The notes beneath the pieces are model-generated. The model ran no database searches and had not been told where the DNA came from. It saw nothing but the letters and a program-made list of their open reading frames with translations. Source: Acetomicrobium thermoterrenum DSM 13490 (GTDB taxonomy: Bacteria; Synergistota; Synergistia; Synergistales; Acetomicrobiaceae). Taken from it: a DNA stretch of 64,000 bases. The stretch covers positions 186,001-250,000 of the forward strand of contig NZ_FNPD01000002.1 of NCBI RefSeq assembly GCF_900107215.1, given 5' to 3'. Positions within the stretch are counted from its first letter, which is position 1, and the number at the start of each line of letters is the position of its first letter. The translations under genes and the position numbers were made by a program. Shown piece by piece: positions 1 through 8,405 of the stretch.

Positions 1-1341
1 TTCGAGGACATCGCTAAAATCTCTAAAAGATACTATTTCGCCATATAAATACCAATTAGACGCACCAGTTATGCGCACTTTGCACAATTTGCCGAGCATG
101 CTTTCATCTCCCGGCACAAGCACCACCTTATCCGTAGGCGTCCTGCCCTGCAACATACCTTTGCCCTTAGGGGCAAAGTCGTCGAGCAATACTTCAAAAA
201 CCTTACCCTCTAAGATTTTGTTTTTTTTAAATGAAATAGCGTCTTGCAATTCGTTTACGATTGAAAGCCTTCTCTTTTTTTCTTCTTCAGGGATTTGATC
301 GGGCATATTGGCTGCCGGAGTACCCTCTCTCGGAGAATAGGAAGCGGTATGAACTAAGCCGAATTCCATTGTTTTCAACATCTCTAATGTGCATTGAAAG
401 TCTTCCTCCGTCTCACCAGGGAAACCAACGATTAGGTCGCTGGTTATAGAAACTTCGGGCAGGGCCTCTCGCAGGCGCTTTATTATTCTTCCGTAGCCCT
501 CAACTGTGTAACCCCTGTTCATTTTCTTCAAAATCCTGTCGCTCCCCGACTGAATCGGGAGGTTAACGGCCGGACAAATTTTCGATTCCTCTGCCATTGC
601 TTTTATTACGTCTTCGGTGAAGTCGCGTGGGTGAGAAGTGGTAAAACGAACTCTCAATAGTCGGGGAACCTTAGCCACATCTCGCAGGAGATTAGAGAAT
701 CGATAACTTTCTTTAAGATCCTTGCCGTAGGAGTCGACGTTCTGCCCTAAAAGAGTGACCTCGAGGACACCATCATCTACGAGCTCGGATACTTCCTTTA
801 ATATCTCGTTAGGTCGCCTCGACACAAACCTCCCCCGCACATAGGGCACAATACAATAAGTGCAGAAATTGTCGCATCCATGGGCAATGGTTACGAATGC
901 CTTATAGGGATTGCTTCTGATTACTGGAGCATCATGTAGATCTATCATTTCCCTGGGATCTTCGTCGAGATATAAGACAGTTTTATGCCTCATTGCATTC
1001 TCTAAAGCATCGGGAACCCATCCTATATGTCTCGGTCCTGTTACGACCTTCACTTGAGGAAACCTCCGAAGCAAATCAGCTCCCATGTTCTGGGCCATAC
1101 ATCCGATAACTGCCAAAAGAGGCTTACCCTTTGTCTTGTAGAGTTTCCCGTAACGCCCAATCTCGCTTAACACCTTTTGCTCGGCCTTTTCTCTAATGCT
1201 ACAGGTTACAATTACCACTGCATCAGCTTCGTTTCTATCGGTCTCAATCCAGCCTCTTCGTATTAAGGATGTTCTCAACCGATCTCCATCGTATTGATTC
1301 ATCTGACAACCGTATATATCGATAGCGAAACTAAAAGCCAT
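1..1341 (-). CDS. miaB: tRNA-2-methylthio-N6-dimethylallyladenosine synthase MiaB (3' end cut by window)
   Basis: Radical-SAM methylthiotransferase that converts i6A37 to ms2i6A37 in tRNAs reading UNN codons. My translation of the minus strand from 1341 gives 447 open codons with no stop, so the last residues (end of the TRAM domain) lie outside the window. The N-terminal MTTase domain carries the three cluster cysteines in CQMN, CSIRE and CMAQ. The radical-SAM triad is CDNFCTYC near residue 155, followed by PYVRGR, which is characteristic of MiaB. The ATG at 1341 is preferred over an in-frame ATG at 1350 because the ribosome site aaaggga sits about 9 nt before 1341 and abuts 1350. Transcribed alone here, away from the TSUP permease gene, whose stop is at 1408. 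Confidence 0.93.
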   Translation of the reverse strand, partial: MAFSFAIDIYGCQMNQYDGDRLRTSLIRRGWIETDRNEADAVVIVTCSIREKAEQKVLSEIGRYGKLYKTKGKPLLAVIGCMAQNMGADLLRRFPQVKVVTGPRHIGWVPDALENAMRHKTVLYLDEDPREMIDLHDAPVIRSNPYKAFVTIAHGCDNFCTYCIVPYVRGRFVSRRPNEILKEVSELVDDGVLEVTLLGQNVDSYGKDLKESYRFSNLLRDVAKVPRLLRVRFTTSHPRDFTEDVIKAMAEESKICPAVNLPIQSGSDRILKKMNRGYTVEGYGRIIKRLREALPEVSITSDLIVGFPGETEEDFQCTLEMLKTMEFGLVHTASYSPREGTPAANMPDQIPEEEKKRRLSIVNELQDAISFKKNKILEGKVFEVLLDDFAPKGKGMLQGRTPTDKVVLVPGDESMLGKLCKVRITGASNWYLYGEIVSFRDFSDVLE

Positions 1342-1407
1342 TAATATCATTCCCTTTGCTGATCTTATCTTACAAAGATATTATAGGAACTTATCCATGG
1401 TCTAACA

Positions 1408-2151
1408 TCACAGACTTAACAACATCCTTATGGCGCTTACCGTCACCACAACAGACAGTATCAACCTTAGCCACCTATTTCCTTTTAAAATGGCAAAATG
1501 CGCCCCTGCAATACCCCCCATGAAATTGCCTATTGCCAAAACGACACCTAATGGAAAGTTAACCATCCCGTTAAGGAGGAAAATCGCTAAGCTTAATGTG
1601 GTGAACATTGCTATGACTACGACTTTTAACGCATTGGCGTGAAGAAGATCCTTACCTCCCAACCCGACAAGTGCCCATAAAAGTAAAAAACCTACACCCG
1701 CCTGTATAAATCCTCCGTAAATACCTATTAGAAACATGGCAAGGATCAAAACCCATCTGGGCAAGGAAATCTCGCGTTCGCGCTCCCACATATCCGGCTT
1801 CAATACCAAAAGTACGGCCATGCAACATATCAACACTGCTACTGCTATCCTCAAATATCTCTCATCCAAACTAACCGCTCCAAATGTGCCCAAGGCAGCA
1901 CCTAAAAGAGAGGGCAACCCAAAAAACAAACAATCTTTGAGACGAAAAAGTGATTTTTTATGAAAGTGTTGGGCAGCAAAGACGTTTTGAAACAAAACAC
2001 CAACGCGATTAGTTGCGTTAGCCACCGATACATCTAAACCCATAAAAACTAAAAGAGGTATGGTAAGCAGGCTTCCCCCTCCGGCTAACACGTTCAAAAA
2101 ACCTGAGCAAAAACCAACGGCAATCACCAATGCAACAGACAATATTGACAT
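1408..2151 (-). CDS. TSUP (TauE/SafE) family permease
   Basis: Integral membrane protein of 247 residues with the TauE/SafE layout of two related halves. An N-terminal glycine-rich segment (LAGGGSLLTIPLL, about residues 22-34) and a matching second-half segment (GGFIQAGVGFLLLWAL) mark the two repeats. Family members export sulfite, sulfoacetate or related organosulfur anions, but the substrate cannot be read from the sequence. About eight hydrophobic helices are visible. It is a single gene between miaB and the divergent His-rich secreted protein gene; a TTGACA at 2224-2229 could be its -35. Confidence 0.85.
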   Translation of the reverse strand: MSILSVALVIAVGFCSGFLNVLAGGGSLLTIPLLVFMGLDVSVANATNRVGVLFQNVFAAQHFHKKSLFRLKDCLFFGLPSLLGAALGTFGAVSLDERYLRIAVAVLICCMAVLLVLKPDMWEREREISLPRWVLILAMFLIGIYGGFIQAGVGFLLLWALVGLGGKDLLHANALKVVVIAMFTTLSLAIFLLNGMVNFPLGVVLAIGNFMGGIAGAHFAILKGNRWLRLILSVVVTVSAIRMLLSL

Positions 2152-2199
2152 TAAGATTCCTCCGATATTTTCAAAAAAATTTTAACGAAATGTGCATGA

Positions 2200-2229
2200 T
2201 AATTAAACCAAGCCATATGACTTTGTCAA
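2200..2229 (-). promoter_or_regulatory. Possible promoter of the TSUP permease gene
   Basis: Minus-strand TTGACA (complement of 2224-2229) lies upstream of the permease start at 2151. The downstream -10 is weak: TAATTA at 18 bp or AATTAT at 19 bp. The -35 is perfect, so I list it with modest confidence. Confidence 0.35.
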
Positions 2230-2301
2230 GTATTGTTTTGCTTTAATATCCTGACATTGCACTTTTTATCGCCTTCACCATCGGAAATCGCTGTGAAACC
2301 A

Positions 2302-2330
2302 TTGAAATTCTCTCCATTTTGGGATACAAT
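2302..2330 (+). promoter_or_regulatory. Sigma-A type promoter of the His-rich secreted protein gene
   Basis: TTGAAA (2302-2307) and TACAAT (2325-2330) are separated by 17 bp, about 30 bp before the start codon at 2362. The -10 hexamer overlaps the left arm of the palindrome at 2328-2347, so a protein bound there would block initiation. Confidence 0.6.
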
Positions 2331-2347
2331 TTAGGTAAACCTAAATT
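2328..2347. promoter_or_regulatory. DtxR/MntR/SirR-type metalloregulator operator (candidate)
   Basis: Perfect inverted repeat with 9-bp arms (AATTTAGGT and ACCTAAATT) around a 2-bp centre. It overlaps the -10 of the promoter at 2302-2330. The TTAGGT/ACCTAA core resembles known operators of the iron- or manganese-dependent DtxR/IdeR/MntR/SirR repressors. No such regulator gene is in the window, so the assignment rests on motif resemblance and position. Confidence 0.6.
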
Positions 2348-2361
2348 AGAGGTGACATACC

Positions 2362-2778
2362 ATGAAAAAATCAGCAATAGCGGTGTTAGCGGTAACAATA
2401 CTGATATGCTTTTTTGGCTCAGCTTTGGCTCAGGGAAGTTATGGATTCAATGGAAAACATTTAGGTTATACACAGCACAATATTTATAACCCTAATACGA
2501 TAAAAGAATGGAACCACGGACATGCGACAAGTCATATTGCAGGATACAGGTATTATTCTGCTGCCGTGCCATATAAAGTCAAAATCCCCACTTACATAAA
2601 CCATAACATACGTCACATACAACAACATCGATTTAACTTACGATCAACATTGTATACAGATCCGGCAAACAGATTTAGGATATATCGTCTTCACGAATCG
2701 ATGTTATCTCTTCAAAACGAAATCGATAGTTGGAAACTAAGACAAAAAATCAGACTGCACAACTTATATGAAAAATAA
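2362..2778 (+). CDS. Small His-rich secreted protein, function unknown
   Basis: 138 residues beginning with a clear Sec signal peptide (two lysines, hydrophobic core, cleavage likely after FGSALA near residue 23). I recognise no domain. The mature part is rich in His (about 11), Tyr, Asn and Arg and is basic; the C-terminal third looks helical (LHESMLSLQNEIDSWKLRQK). The ribosome site is AGAGGTGA before the ATG. Its promoter overlaps a palindrome of the DtxR type, so expression probably responds to a transition metal. Together with the His content this suggests, but does not show, a periplasmic metal-binding role. It is monocistronic between miaB/TSUP and greA. Confidence 0.75.
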   Translation: MKKSAIAVLAVTILICFFGSALAQGSYGFNGKHLGYTQHNIYNPNTIKEWNHGHATSHIAGYRYYSAAVPYKVKIPTYINHNIRHIQQHRFNLRSTLYTDPANRFRIYRLHESMLSLQNEIDSWKLRQKIRLHNLYEK

Positions 2779-2843
2779 ATCGCCACATCCAGCAAAGGAA
2801 GACCCTCAACCTCGTCATTTCACGGGCAATTACGATGTTTCGA

Positions 2844-2871
2844 TTGACATAGCCGATAAATGTTGTAAAAT
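2844..2871 (+). promoter_or_regulatory. Sigma-A type promoter of greA
   Basis: TTGACA (2844-2849), 16-bp spacer, TAAAAT (2866-2871), about 50 bp before the greA start at 2923, which also has the strong ribosome site aaggaggtaag. Confidence 0.6.
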
Positions 2872-2922
2872 TCTTAAAGCCTAAGCGATCCATAAAGCTC
2901 TTTCCTCAAGGAGGTAAGGTAT

Positions 2923-3417
2923 ATGTCGACACAGAGAACCCAACAAGACGATGTCATCCTTATGACACGTGAGGGATATCAGAAGTTGAGGGCCGAATTG
3001 ATTAAACTAAGAAGCGAAGGCCGATCGGAAATATCTCAGCAACTCGAAGAGGCCAGATCCTTTGGCGATTTGAGCGAAAACGCAGAATATCATGCAGCTA
3101 AAGAGGCCCAGGCAAAACTAGAGGCCAGAATTCAACAGTTGGAAACACAGTTATCCAAAGCTAAGGTGATAGAGAACGACCAAATAGATACCAGCCAGGT
3201 GACTTTAGGGACCAAGGTAACATTGAAAGACTTGGACTTGAATAGAGAATTCACCTATGTAATCGTTAATTCGGAAGAAACCGATCCCAATAATCACAAA
3301 ATTTCTGTCTCCAGTCCCGTAGGACAGGCGATAATAGGAAAGAGCGTGGGAGATGAGGTTATAGCAAGGGCGCCTCGCGGCGTTAGACGTCTTAAAATTC
3401 TTAATATAGACGTATAA
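2923..3417 (+). CDS. greA: Transcription elongation factor GreA
   Basis: Binds the RNA polymerase secondary channel and stimulates cleavage of backtracked transcripts. The 164 residues match the usual family length. The N-terminal antiparallel coiled coil (about 10-80) carries the tip motif GDLSENAEYHAA with the acidic residues D49 and E52 that act at the polymerase active site. The C-terminal FKBP-like domain (about 88-160) contains the typical ISVSSPVGQAIIGKSVGDEV segment. It has its own promoter and strong ribosome site. The gene is convergent with ddl. Confidence 0.97.
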   Translation: MSTQRTQQDDVILMTREGYQKLRAELIKLRSEGRSEISQQLEEARSFGDLSENAEYHAAKEAQAKLEARIQQLETQLSKAKVIENDQIDTSQVTLGTKVTLKDLDLNREFTYVIVNSEETDPNNHKISVSSPVGQAIIGKSVGDEVIARAPRGVRRLKILNIDV

Positions 3418-3466
3418 AGACAAAATGCTTGAAAAAAGTCTATAAGCGTCTTGATTTTTCTTTATA
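3418..3466. terminator. Possible weak terminator between greA and ddl
   Basis: Imperfect hairpin with two short paired blocks (AAGAC/GTCTT and GCTT/AAGC, the latter nested with an asymmetric bulge) followed by a T-rich run on the plus strand. It sits between two convergent genes, where a terminator is expected, but the stem is poor. Confidence 0.3.
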
Positions 3467-3471
3467 TTTAA

Positions 3472-4422
3472 TTAGAGCTTCTTATTCAGCGTATTTTGGA
3501 TAAGTTCCTTCACAAATCTGTCGAAATCCCATCCGATCGCCTTTGCAGCTTTAGGGACCAAACTGGTACTCGTCAGTCCTGGAACAGTATTTACTTCCAA
3601 TACATAGGGATTCCCTTGGGTATCGAGGCGCATATCTACCCTGCTATACAGGCCACACCCCAAGCTGATATGGGCCATGAGCGCGGCCTCTTGAGCCTTT
3701 TTGGCAATCGAATCCTCTAATTGCGCCGGCACGAAATATGCGCTGTTGCCGGGTGTATATTTCGCTTTATAGCTATAAAGCGAATTTTTGGGGACTATTT
3801 CGATCACGGGAAAAGCTTGCGGCTTGTCGTCGTCCCAAACAGCAACGGTTATCTCTTTTCCAGAGATGTAACGCTCTGCAATGATAAGGCTATCGTAGCT
3901 TGAAGCCAGCTGAACAGCTTCATATACGTCGCTGGAGGATGTAATGACGGAAACGCCCAATGTACTGCCACACCTCGCCGGTTTGATGACCATTTTACCG
4001 CCATTCAAAAAATAATCGTAGTATTCCAAGATTTTTTTGCAAGCGCCATTGATCCCCTCTTGAAATAAATTGGCCTCAACGCCATCGGGGGTGGGAATTC
4101 CGTCTCTTTGAAACCTGTATTTACTCAATACTTTATTCATGGCAAGCATACATGCCTCAGATCCCGACCCTGTGTAGGGGATGTCGTAAAAATCAAGAAA
4201 GGCCTGCAACCTGCCATCTTCTCCCCAGCTTCCGTGTAAGGCTATAAATATTACATCGCAATCACGCTCATTCATCAGCCTAACTACGTCTTTGACCGTT
4301 TCAACACAGCCATCCAATACATCGAACCCACACCTTGAAGCTGCTTCCAATACAGCCTTCCCACTCGCCAAAGAGACCTCACGTTCCGGGCTATCGCCTC
4401 CATACAACACTAAAACTTTCAT
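3472..4422 (-). CDS. ddl: D-alanine--D-alanine ligase
   Basis: ATP-dependent ligation of two D-alanines for the peptidoglycan stem peptide (cytoplasmic). 316 residues, usual for Ddl. The N-terminal domain has GGDSPEREVSLASG (about 8-21) and HGSWGEDG (about 64-71). The ATP-grasp domain has MVIKPARCGSTLGVS, and EVNTVPGLTSTS near residue 277 carries the Mg/D-Ala-binding residues. Its start overlaps the end of the lptD-like gene by 4 nt, so it is the last gene of the pyrG-lptC-lptD envelope operon. Confidence 0.96.
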   Translation of the reverse strand: MKVLVLYGGDSPEREVSLASGKAVLEAASRCGFDVLDGCVETVKDVVRLMNERDCDVIFIALHGSWGEDGRLQAFLDFYDIPYTGSGSEACMLAMNKVLSKYRFQRDGIPTPDGVEANLFQEGINGACKKILEYYDYFLNGGKMVIKPARCGSTLGVSVITSSSDVYEAVQLASSYDSLIIAERYISGKEITVAVWDDDKPQAFPVIEIVPKNSLYSYKAKYTPGNSAYFVPAQLEDSIAKKAQEAALMAHISLGCGLYSRVDMRLDTQGNPYVLEVNTVPGLTSTSLVPKAAKAIGWDFDRFVKELIQNTLNKKL

Positions 4423-6128
4423 TTTATAAAACCAACCTCCTGGGCCGGACTTCTTATCTCTTCGACCTCTCCTCCAAAGGTAATATTGCTCTCAGGGAAA
4501 GCTTTTATAACCAACCTCAAGCCGATCCAGTCGTCTTCATCATCGGAATATAACGGTCTTTCATCTTTATATATTATCTCCCAGGCATAACAATGCTCAT
4601 CGTATACCAGGCTTCCCACAACCTCATCCAAATGTTCGTCCCTAAAATCGTAAGCCATCCTTACGGCAACCCTCCAGCGACTGCCCAAAGGAATCCCAAC
4701 AGTCTGGAAGATCTCTCGCCTATCGCTGTAATTGTCCCAACTCATCGGCGATTCGCCCGTCGTCCAACGCTGAGCATAGCTTGTCACCATGGGGAATTCC
4801 CCGATACGGTAACGCAAACCCCATATTGCATCGATAATTTCCTGACGTTGACTTGGGTCATCGTACTTGAACCACTGATACCTAGACCAAATGAAGGGAG
4901 TGAAATTATTGTTCTTTTTATCCAGGGGCGAAAAAGAAGTAGAAAAGTCGAAACCGTAACCCCATCTGTCGACCGATGCCTCATCTCCACCTCTAACTCC
5001 CATAGCTTCATAATGTCCCCAATAAAGGGCGAGCCGCGATTTAGTCTTTGAGGTCAGATCGACCCAGGGAGTGAACAACTCGACTTCGGGAGACCGCCAA
5101 AGTATGCCCTTGTAAGTTCTTCCCGATTCTTTTTTTATAGAAACGCTTTCTGCCTGAGTCCAATGAATCCTTCCGGAAAATCCTGCATTATGGTAACCTG
5201 CACCCCAGCTGGGACGATATCTCTTTTCGTCCTCATCCGAATTATATAAATAGGCTGCCGAGGCAAACAAATTCCACTGATCAGTAAGAACGTAACTGCC
5301 CGATAATATCCACTCTTCATTCATATCAGACCAATAAGCCAGATGGGCATTTACGGACAGTCTGTCGTCCGTGACGATAGGGCCGTATCCTATGATTCCC
5401 GTTCCCTTATCCGAGTCGTCCTTGAATTGATAAACGAAGGGACCGCCCGGCTTTCCTTCTTTTAAACTAACTTCATAGTTAAAAATATATGTGAAGAGCA
5501 ATTTACCGTCCATATAGACTTTGGGACGCTTTAGAACCACTTTATTTCCCGGTATTACAGTCATTTTCGTAGTATAAAGGTGATAATGAGGTTGAGGCGC
5601 ATCGCAAGTCGTATAGTTCGCCCTTTCCCAGACGGCGACGTGGATCTCTTTGTCGGTCTTTTTTAAATCCTCCTTGCCCAACCAACCTTTCTCTAATGCC
5701 GCCTCTGCGGGAGCTACCATGACATCCCCGCCATATACGTAGACAGGGCCTTCTTGGCCCGATCCGTTTTGCATTACACCCTCCTGAGTCATTAAGTTGT
5801 ACTCTAATTTATCTCCCCTTAAAATCCTTTCGCCCCATTCTAAAACGACAGGCTCGTTATCCTTGCTCTGGGCAAATACCATTGAGTCATTTACGTAATA
5901 CTCAACATAAGGAGCTGTAAGCGTCATATCGGCTCGCTTTATGACAACGCTCCCTTCGGCCTCAGCACGGTTCTCAGCCTCAAAAAAAACCACCCTATCC
6001 GCTTCCAGCGTGATTGGCAAGGAAGCATCTTGAGCAACTGCACAAGTGCTTGCGAAAGATACAAAAAATATCAATAAAAAAATATAAATACCTTTTTTGC
6101 GTAGACTCGAATGGTCGCGTCTCATCAT
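4419..6128 (-). CDS. lptD: LptD-like outer-membrane LPS-assembly protein
   Basis: Outer-membrane beta-barrel that would insert lipopolysaccharide into the outer leaflet. 569 residues, shorter than proteobacterial LptD (about 780). An N-terminal signal peptide (about 1-33, cleavage after ...CAVA) is followed by an OstA/LptA-type jellyroll (LEADRVVFFEAENRAEAEGSVVIK, then two further YV/DKLEYN repeats). The rest is alternating aromatic beta-strand sequence (ILSGSYVLTDQWNLFASAAYLY, MVTSYAQRW) typical of a barrel. An upstream lptC-like gene and downstream ddl support envelope biogenesis. Only a few cysteines are present, so the disulphide arrangement of E. coli LptD is probably not conserved. Confidence 0.8.
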   Translation of the reverse strand: MMRRDHSSLRKKGIYIFLLIFFVSFASTCAVAQDASLPITLEADRVVFFEAENRAEAEGSVVIKRADMTLTAPYVEYYVNDSMVFAQSKDNEPVVLEWGERILRGDKLEYNLMTQEGVMQNGSGQEGPVYVYGGDVMVAPAEAALEKGWLGKEDLKKTDKEIHVAVWERANYTTCDAPQPHYHLYTTKMTVIPGNKVVLKRPKVYMDGKLLFTYIFNYEVSLKEGKPGGPFVYQFKDDSDKGTGIIGYGPIVTDDRLSVNAHLAYWSDMNEEWILSGSYVLTDQWNLFASAAYLYNSDEDEKRYRPSWGAGYHNAGFSGRIHWTQAESVSIKKESGRTYKGILWRSPEVELFTPWVDLTSKTKSRLALYWGHYEAMGVRGGDEASVDRWGYGFDFSTSFSPLDKKNNNFTPFIWSRYQWFKYDDPSQRQEIIDAIWGLRYRIGEFPMVTSYAQRWTTGESPMSWDNYSDRREIFQTVGIPLGSRWRVAVRMAYDFRDEHLDEVVGSLVYDEHCYAWEIIYKDERPLYSDDEDDWIGLRLVIKAFPESNITFGGEVEEIRSPAQEVGFIK

Positions 6129-6161
6129 ATTTATTCCCCTTCTATTGGAACGAAAGTGACG

Positions 6162-6746
6162 TCATTTGTTTGCCAAGTCTTGCGCTTTATATACTACTTT
6201 AACCCTTTCAGACAATTGCATTTCACCGGAAAGGCGCACCACTCCTCTCTGGGACTCTATTTCTATCAAATCGCCAAAGGCACGAATGCCGTTATCAAAG
6301 AAAAAAAGTTTTTCGTCAGGTTTCCAGTGTATCTCAGGGGATTCCCAATGATACTTATCCGAACTTACCTGTGTAATGCCTTTGGCATCCTTTAAACTGA
6401 CAACACCCCCGGACAATTCGGGAACGCTCCCCTTCTTAGCCTGCACCTTCCATTCGGTATCGCTGCTTCCTTTAATGGAAATACTAATATCTTCAAGCAC
6501 ATACATATCTTTCGTCTTCCATCCTTTTTTAGCGTCCAATATGTACAGACTGTCGTCAATTATATTTTGATAATGGATATTTTCTACTGCAAAGACATTT
6601 TTATCACCGTCATCACTTTCGACAGTCAAATACAAATCCCTCACCAAAAAAGCAGCGAAGAAGCCGGCAAAAACGATAAAAAGAATTATAAGCCACAGCC
6701 TCTTTTTACCAAACAATTCGCCACCTTCTCCTTTCTTCGACAACAC
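6162..6746 (-). CDS. lptC: LptC-like inner-membrane LPS-transport protein
   Basis: About 194 residues with one N-terminal membrane segment (LWLIILFIVFAGFFAAFLV, about 17-36) and a periplasmic beta-rich domain resembling LptC/YrbK (VLEDISISIKGSSDTEWKVQAKKG, FFDNGIRAFGDLIEIESQRG). LptC links the LptBFG transporter to the periplasmic LptA bridge. The GTG at 6746 overlaps the upstream gene by 41 nt. A TTG at 6716 follows a strong AAAGGAG and gives an 11-nt overlap; it may be the true start. Next gene is lptD-like, 33 nt away. No lptA, lptB, lptF or lptG is in the window. Confidence 0.72.
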   Translation of the reverse strand: MLSKKGEGGELFGKKRLWLIILFIVFAGFFAAFLVRDLYLTVESDDGDKNVFAVENIHYQNIIDDSLYILDAKKGWKTKDMYVLEDISISIKGSSDTEWKVQAKKGSVPELSGGVVSLKDAKGITQVSSDKYHWESPEIHWKPDEKLFFFDNGIRAFGDLIEIESQRGVVRLSGEMQLSERVKVVYKAQDLANK

Positions 6747-7905
6747 CTAACACCTTACTTCGTTCAACTTTTAAAAGGAGCATTTTCTGAATCCCGCTAA
6801 TTTTTACTCTGTTGTCATTGATCCACGCGAGATCATATCCATCGCTAAAGGCCCATCTGATGTTGGACTCCATCGCTGCTTTCTTGAAATCTTCATATGA
6901 ATAGGCATTTTGGCTTTCAGTCGATAGAAGCTCATACATTGTTTCAGTATCTCCGGCTATCCAGCTTTCTACAAAAAGCCTTACAACCTCCTCTTTGGTC
7001 ATGGAAGTTTCTTTTTCGATATCCTTCAACATGTTCTTCAAAAGAACATCCGTATCTGTCTCTTGCGGTTCTTGTGCCCTAAGCAACGGATCGGGCCCGG
7101 GGGCTATCCTGGGCACAACAGTCTTATCGCTTTTACCGGCGACATTCTCTTTTTCAGAAGGAATTGTTTCATCAGGGGCTTTCTTCTCCTTCATCCCTGT
7201 TTCTTTATCGTCACTTTCTGCCGTGTGTGTAGCGGGAAGCTCTACCACGATCTTCTCAAATTTCGGTTTTTCCCCAGCATTTTCACTTTCATGCCAGGTT
7301 TCCTCAGCCTTTGTATGTTTTTGAATATCGGCCTCAGCTTGTAATGTTTTCGACCCAAAGGGGAAAAGCATTTCTCTCGGCTCAAGTCCGCCTAAAAGGA
7401 CGGTAAATTCTTCGGCGTCGATTTTTGGAAAATATACCAAACCCTGCAATAAACCGTATATGGGTTCATCGAAGCTGCTGTCATAAGCCAATAGGCTCAA
7501 TCTCTCTCCGTCTTTTTTCAAAAACAGGTGTTCTGATAAAGGATTCAAAGACAGAGACTTTATGCCGAAATTATATATCGTAAGGAGAAAAGGCTCGCTT
7601 TCGTCGAGCCTTAAATCTTTGACAAAGGCCCGGCGATACTTTTCTTTATCTTGTTCGCCGAACCCTTGTCTTTTAGCTTCAATGGAAACCCAAGGGTCTA
7701 CAATATCTTCGGGATAATGAACCAGCCATACCAGGCAATCCGTACCCCAGCAAAAGGCCGTGCTGCCTTGGAGCTTTTCCACCAGTTCTATGGCAACATC
7801 TTCTGCCCACGCCCACCCCGCAAAAAGAGGACATAGGCAGAAGAATATCGAAATCAAAGCTATCCAGCTTACCTTCCTCAAAAGATGAACCCCTTCTTTG
7901 TACAT
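6706..7905 (-). CDS. Secreted protein with C-terminal NTF2-like domain, function unknown
   Basis: 399 residues. A signal peptide ends near residue 34 (FAGWAWA|ED). The region to about 190 has no recognised fold, then comes a low-complexity charged linker (about 195-280, many E/K/D). The last ~100 residues (MTKEEVVRLFVESWIAGDTETMYELLS...) look like an NTF2/SnoaL-type cone domain, often a ligand or protein-interaction module. A TTG at 7881 preceded by AGAAGGGG is an alternative start and would give a compact signal peptide. It lies between two other secreted unknowns and lptC in one operon, pointing to an envelope role. Confidence 0.65.
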   Translation of the reverse strand: MYKEGVHLLRKVSWIALISIFFCLCPLFAGWAWAEDVAIELVEKLQGSTAFCWGTDCLVWLVHYPEDIVDPWVSIEAKRQGFGEQDKEKYRRAFVKDLRLDESEPFLLTIYNFGIKSLSLNPLSEHLFLKKDGERLSLLAYDSSFDEPIYGLLQGLVYFPKIDAEEFTVLLGGLEPREMLFPFGSKTLQAEADIQKHTKAEETWHESENAGEKPKFEKIVVELPATHTAESDDKETGMKEKKAPDETIPSEKENVAGKSDKTVVPRIAPGPDPLLRAQEPQETDTDVLLKNMLKDIEKETSMTKEEVVRLFVESWIAGDTETMYELLSTESQNAYSYEDFKKAAMESNIRWAFSDGYDLAWINDNRVKISGIQKMLLLKVERSKVLGVVEERRRWRIVW

Positions 7906-7911
7906 TTGCGA

Positions 7912-8337
7912 TTATAGCTTGTAATCTATAACAGCAGAAACACCCACTCCTTGAACTCTTCTAAATCGCTCCAAAGGGTTTAGAGAATCAATGGGTATTA
8001 AAATTTCTATCCTGAAGCGATCCTGAAACTTGGCATCAATCCTTGCTACAGCTTTCGTATTATCTATGGCCGATTTCGGACCCGAAACCTGGGCAGCACC
8101 TATGCGCGTCCCTTGGCCTACGGATACTATTGGCACAACTTTGGTAGATTCTTCGGAAGCCACACCTCTATTTAACGTGACAGTGTTTATGAAATCGTTA
8201 AGGGGATCAGCTATAGTCTCTACCAAAAAACCTCCCCCGATAACGCCTATTATATCCGATACATCGAAGGCATATGCAATGCCTCCTCCTGTAGAAATCA
8301 TTGCAGCCAAAGTCAAAATTAAGATAATTTTCTTCAT
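7912..8337 (-). CDS. Small secreted protein, function unknown
   Basis: 141 residues with a classical signal peptide (MKKIILILTLAAM..., cleavage likely after GGIAYA near 23). The mature protein starts FDVSDIIGVIGGGFLVETIADPL, then has beta-prone sequence ending in an RVQGVGVSAVIDYKL strand. No domain recognised. It sits in the pyrG-lptD operon between two larger secreted proteins, with a 6-nt gap to the next gene. Conserved placement next to LPS-export genes would be the test for a functional link. Confidence 0.6.
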   Translation of the reverse strand: MKKIILILTLAAMISTGGGIAYAFDVSDIIGVIGGGFLVETIADPLNDFINTVTLNRGVASEESTKVVPIVSVGQGTRIGAAQVSGPKSAIDNTKAVARIDAKFQDRFRIEILIPIDSLNPLERFRRVQGVGVSAVIDYKL

Positions 8338-8405
8338 TACTTTACCCCTCCAACAACATATACATTAGTCGTTAACAACTAGGCATAATGTAATTATCTT
8401 TATCC

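Noticed and set aside
4593-5051. 152-codon plus-strand frame
   Set aside because: Antisense to the lptD-like gene; no ribosome site and no family resemblance.
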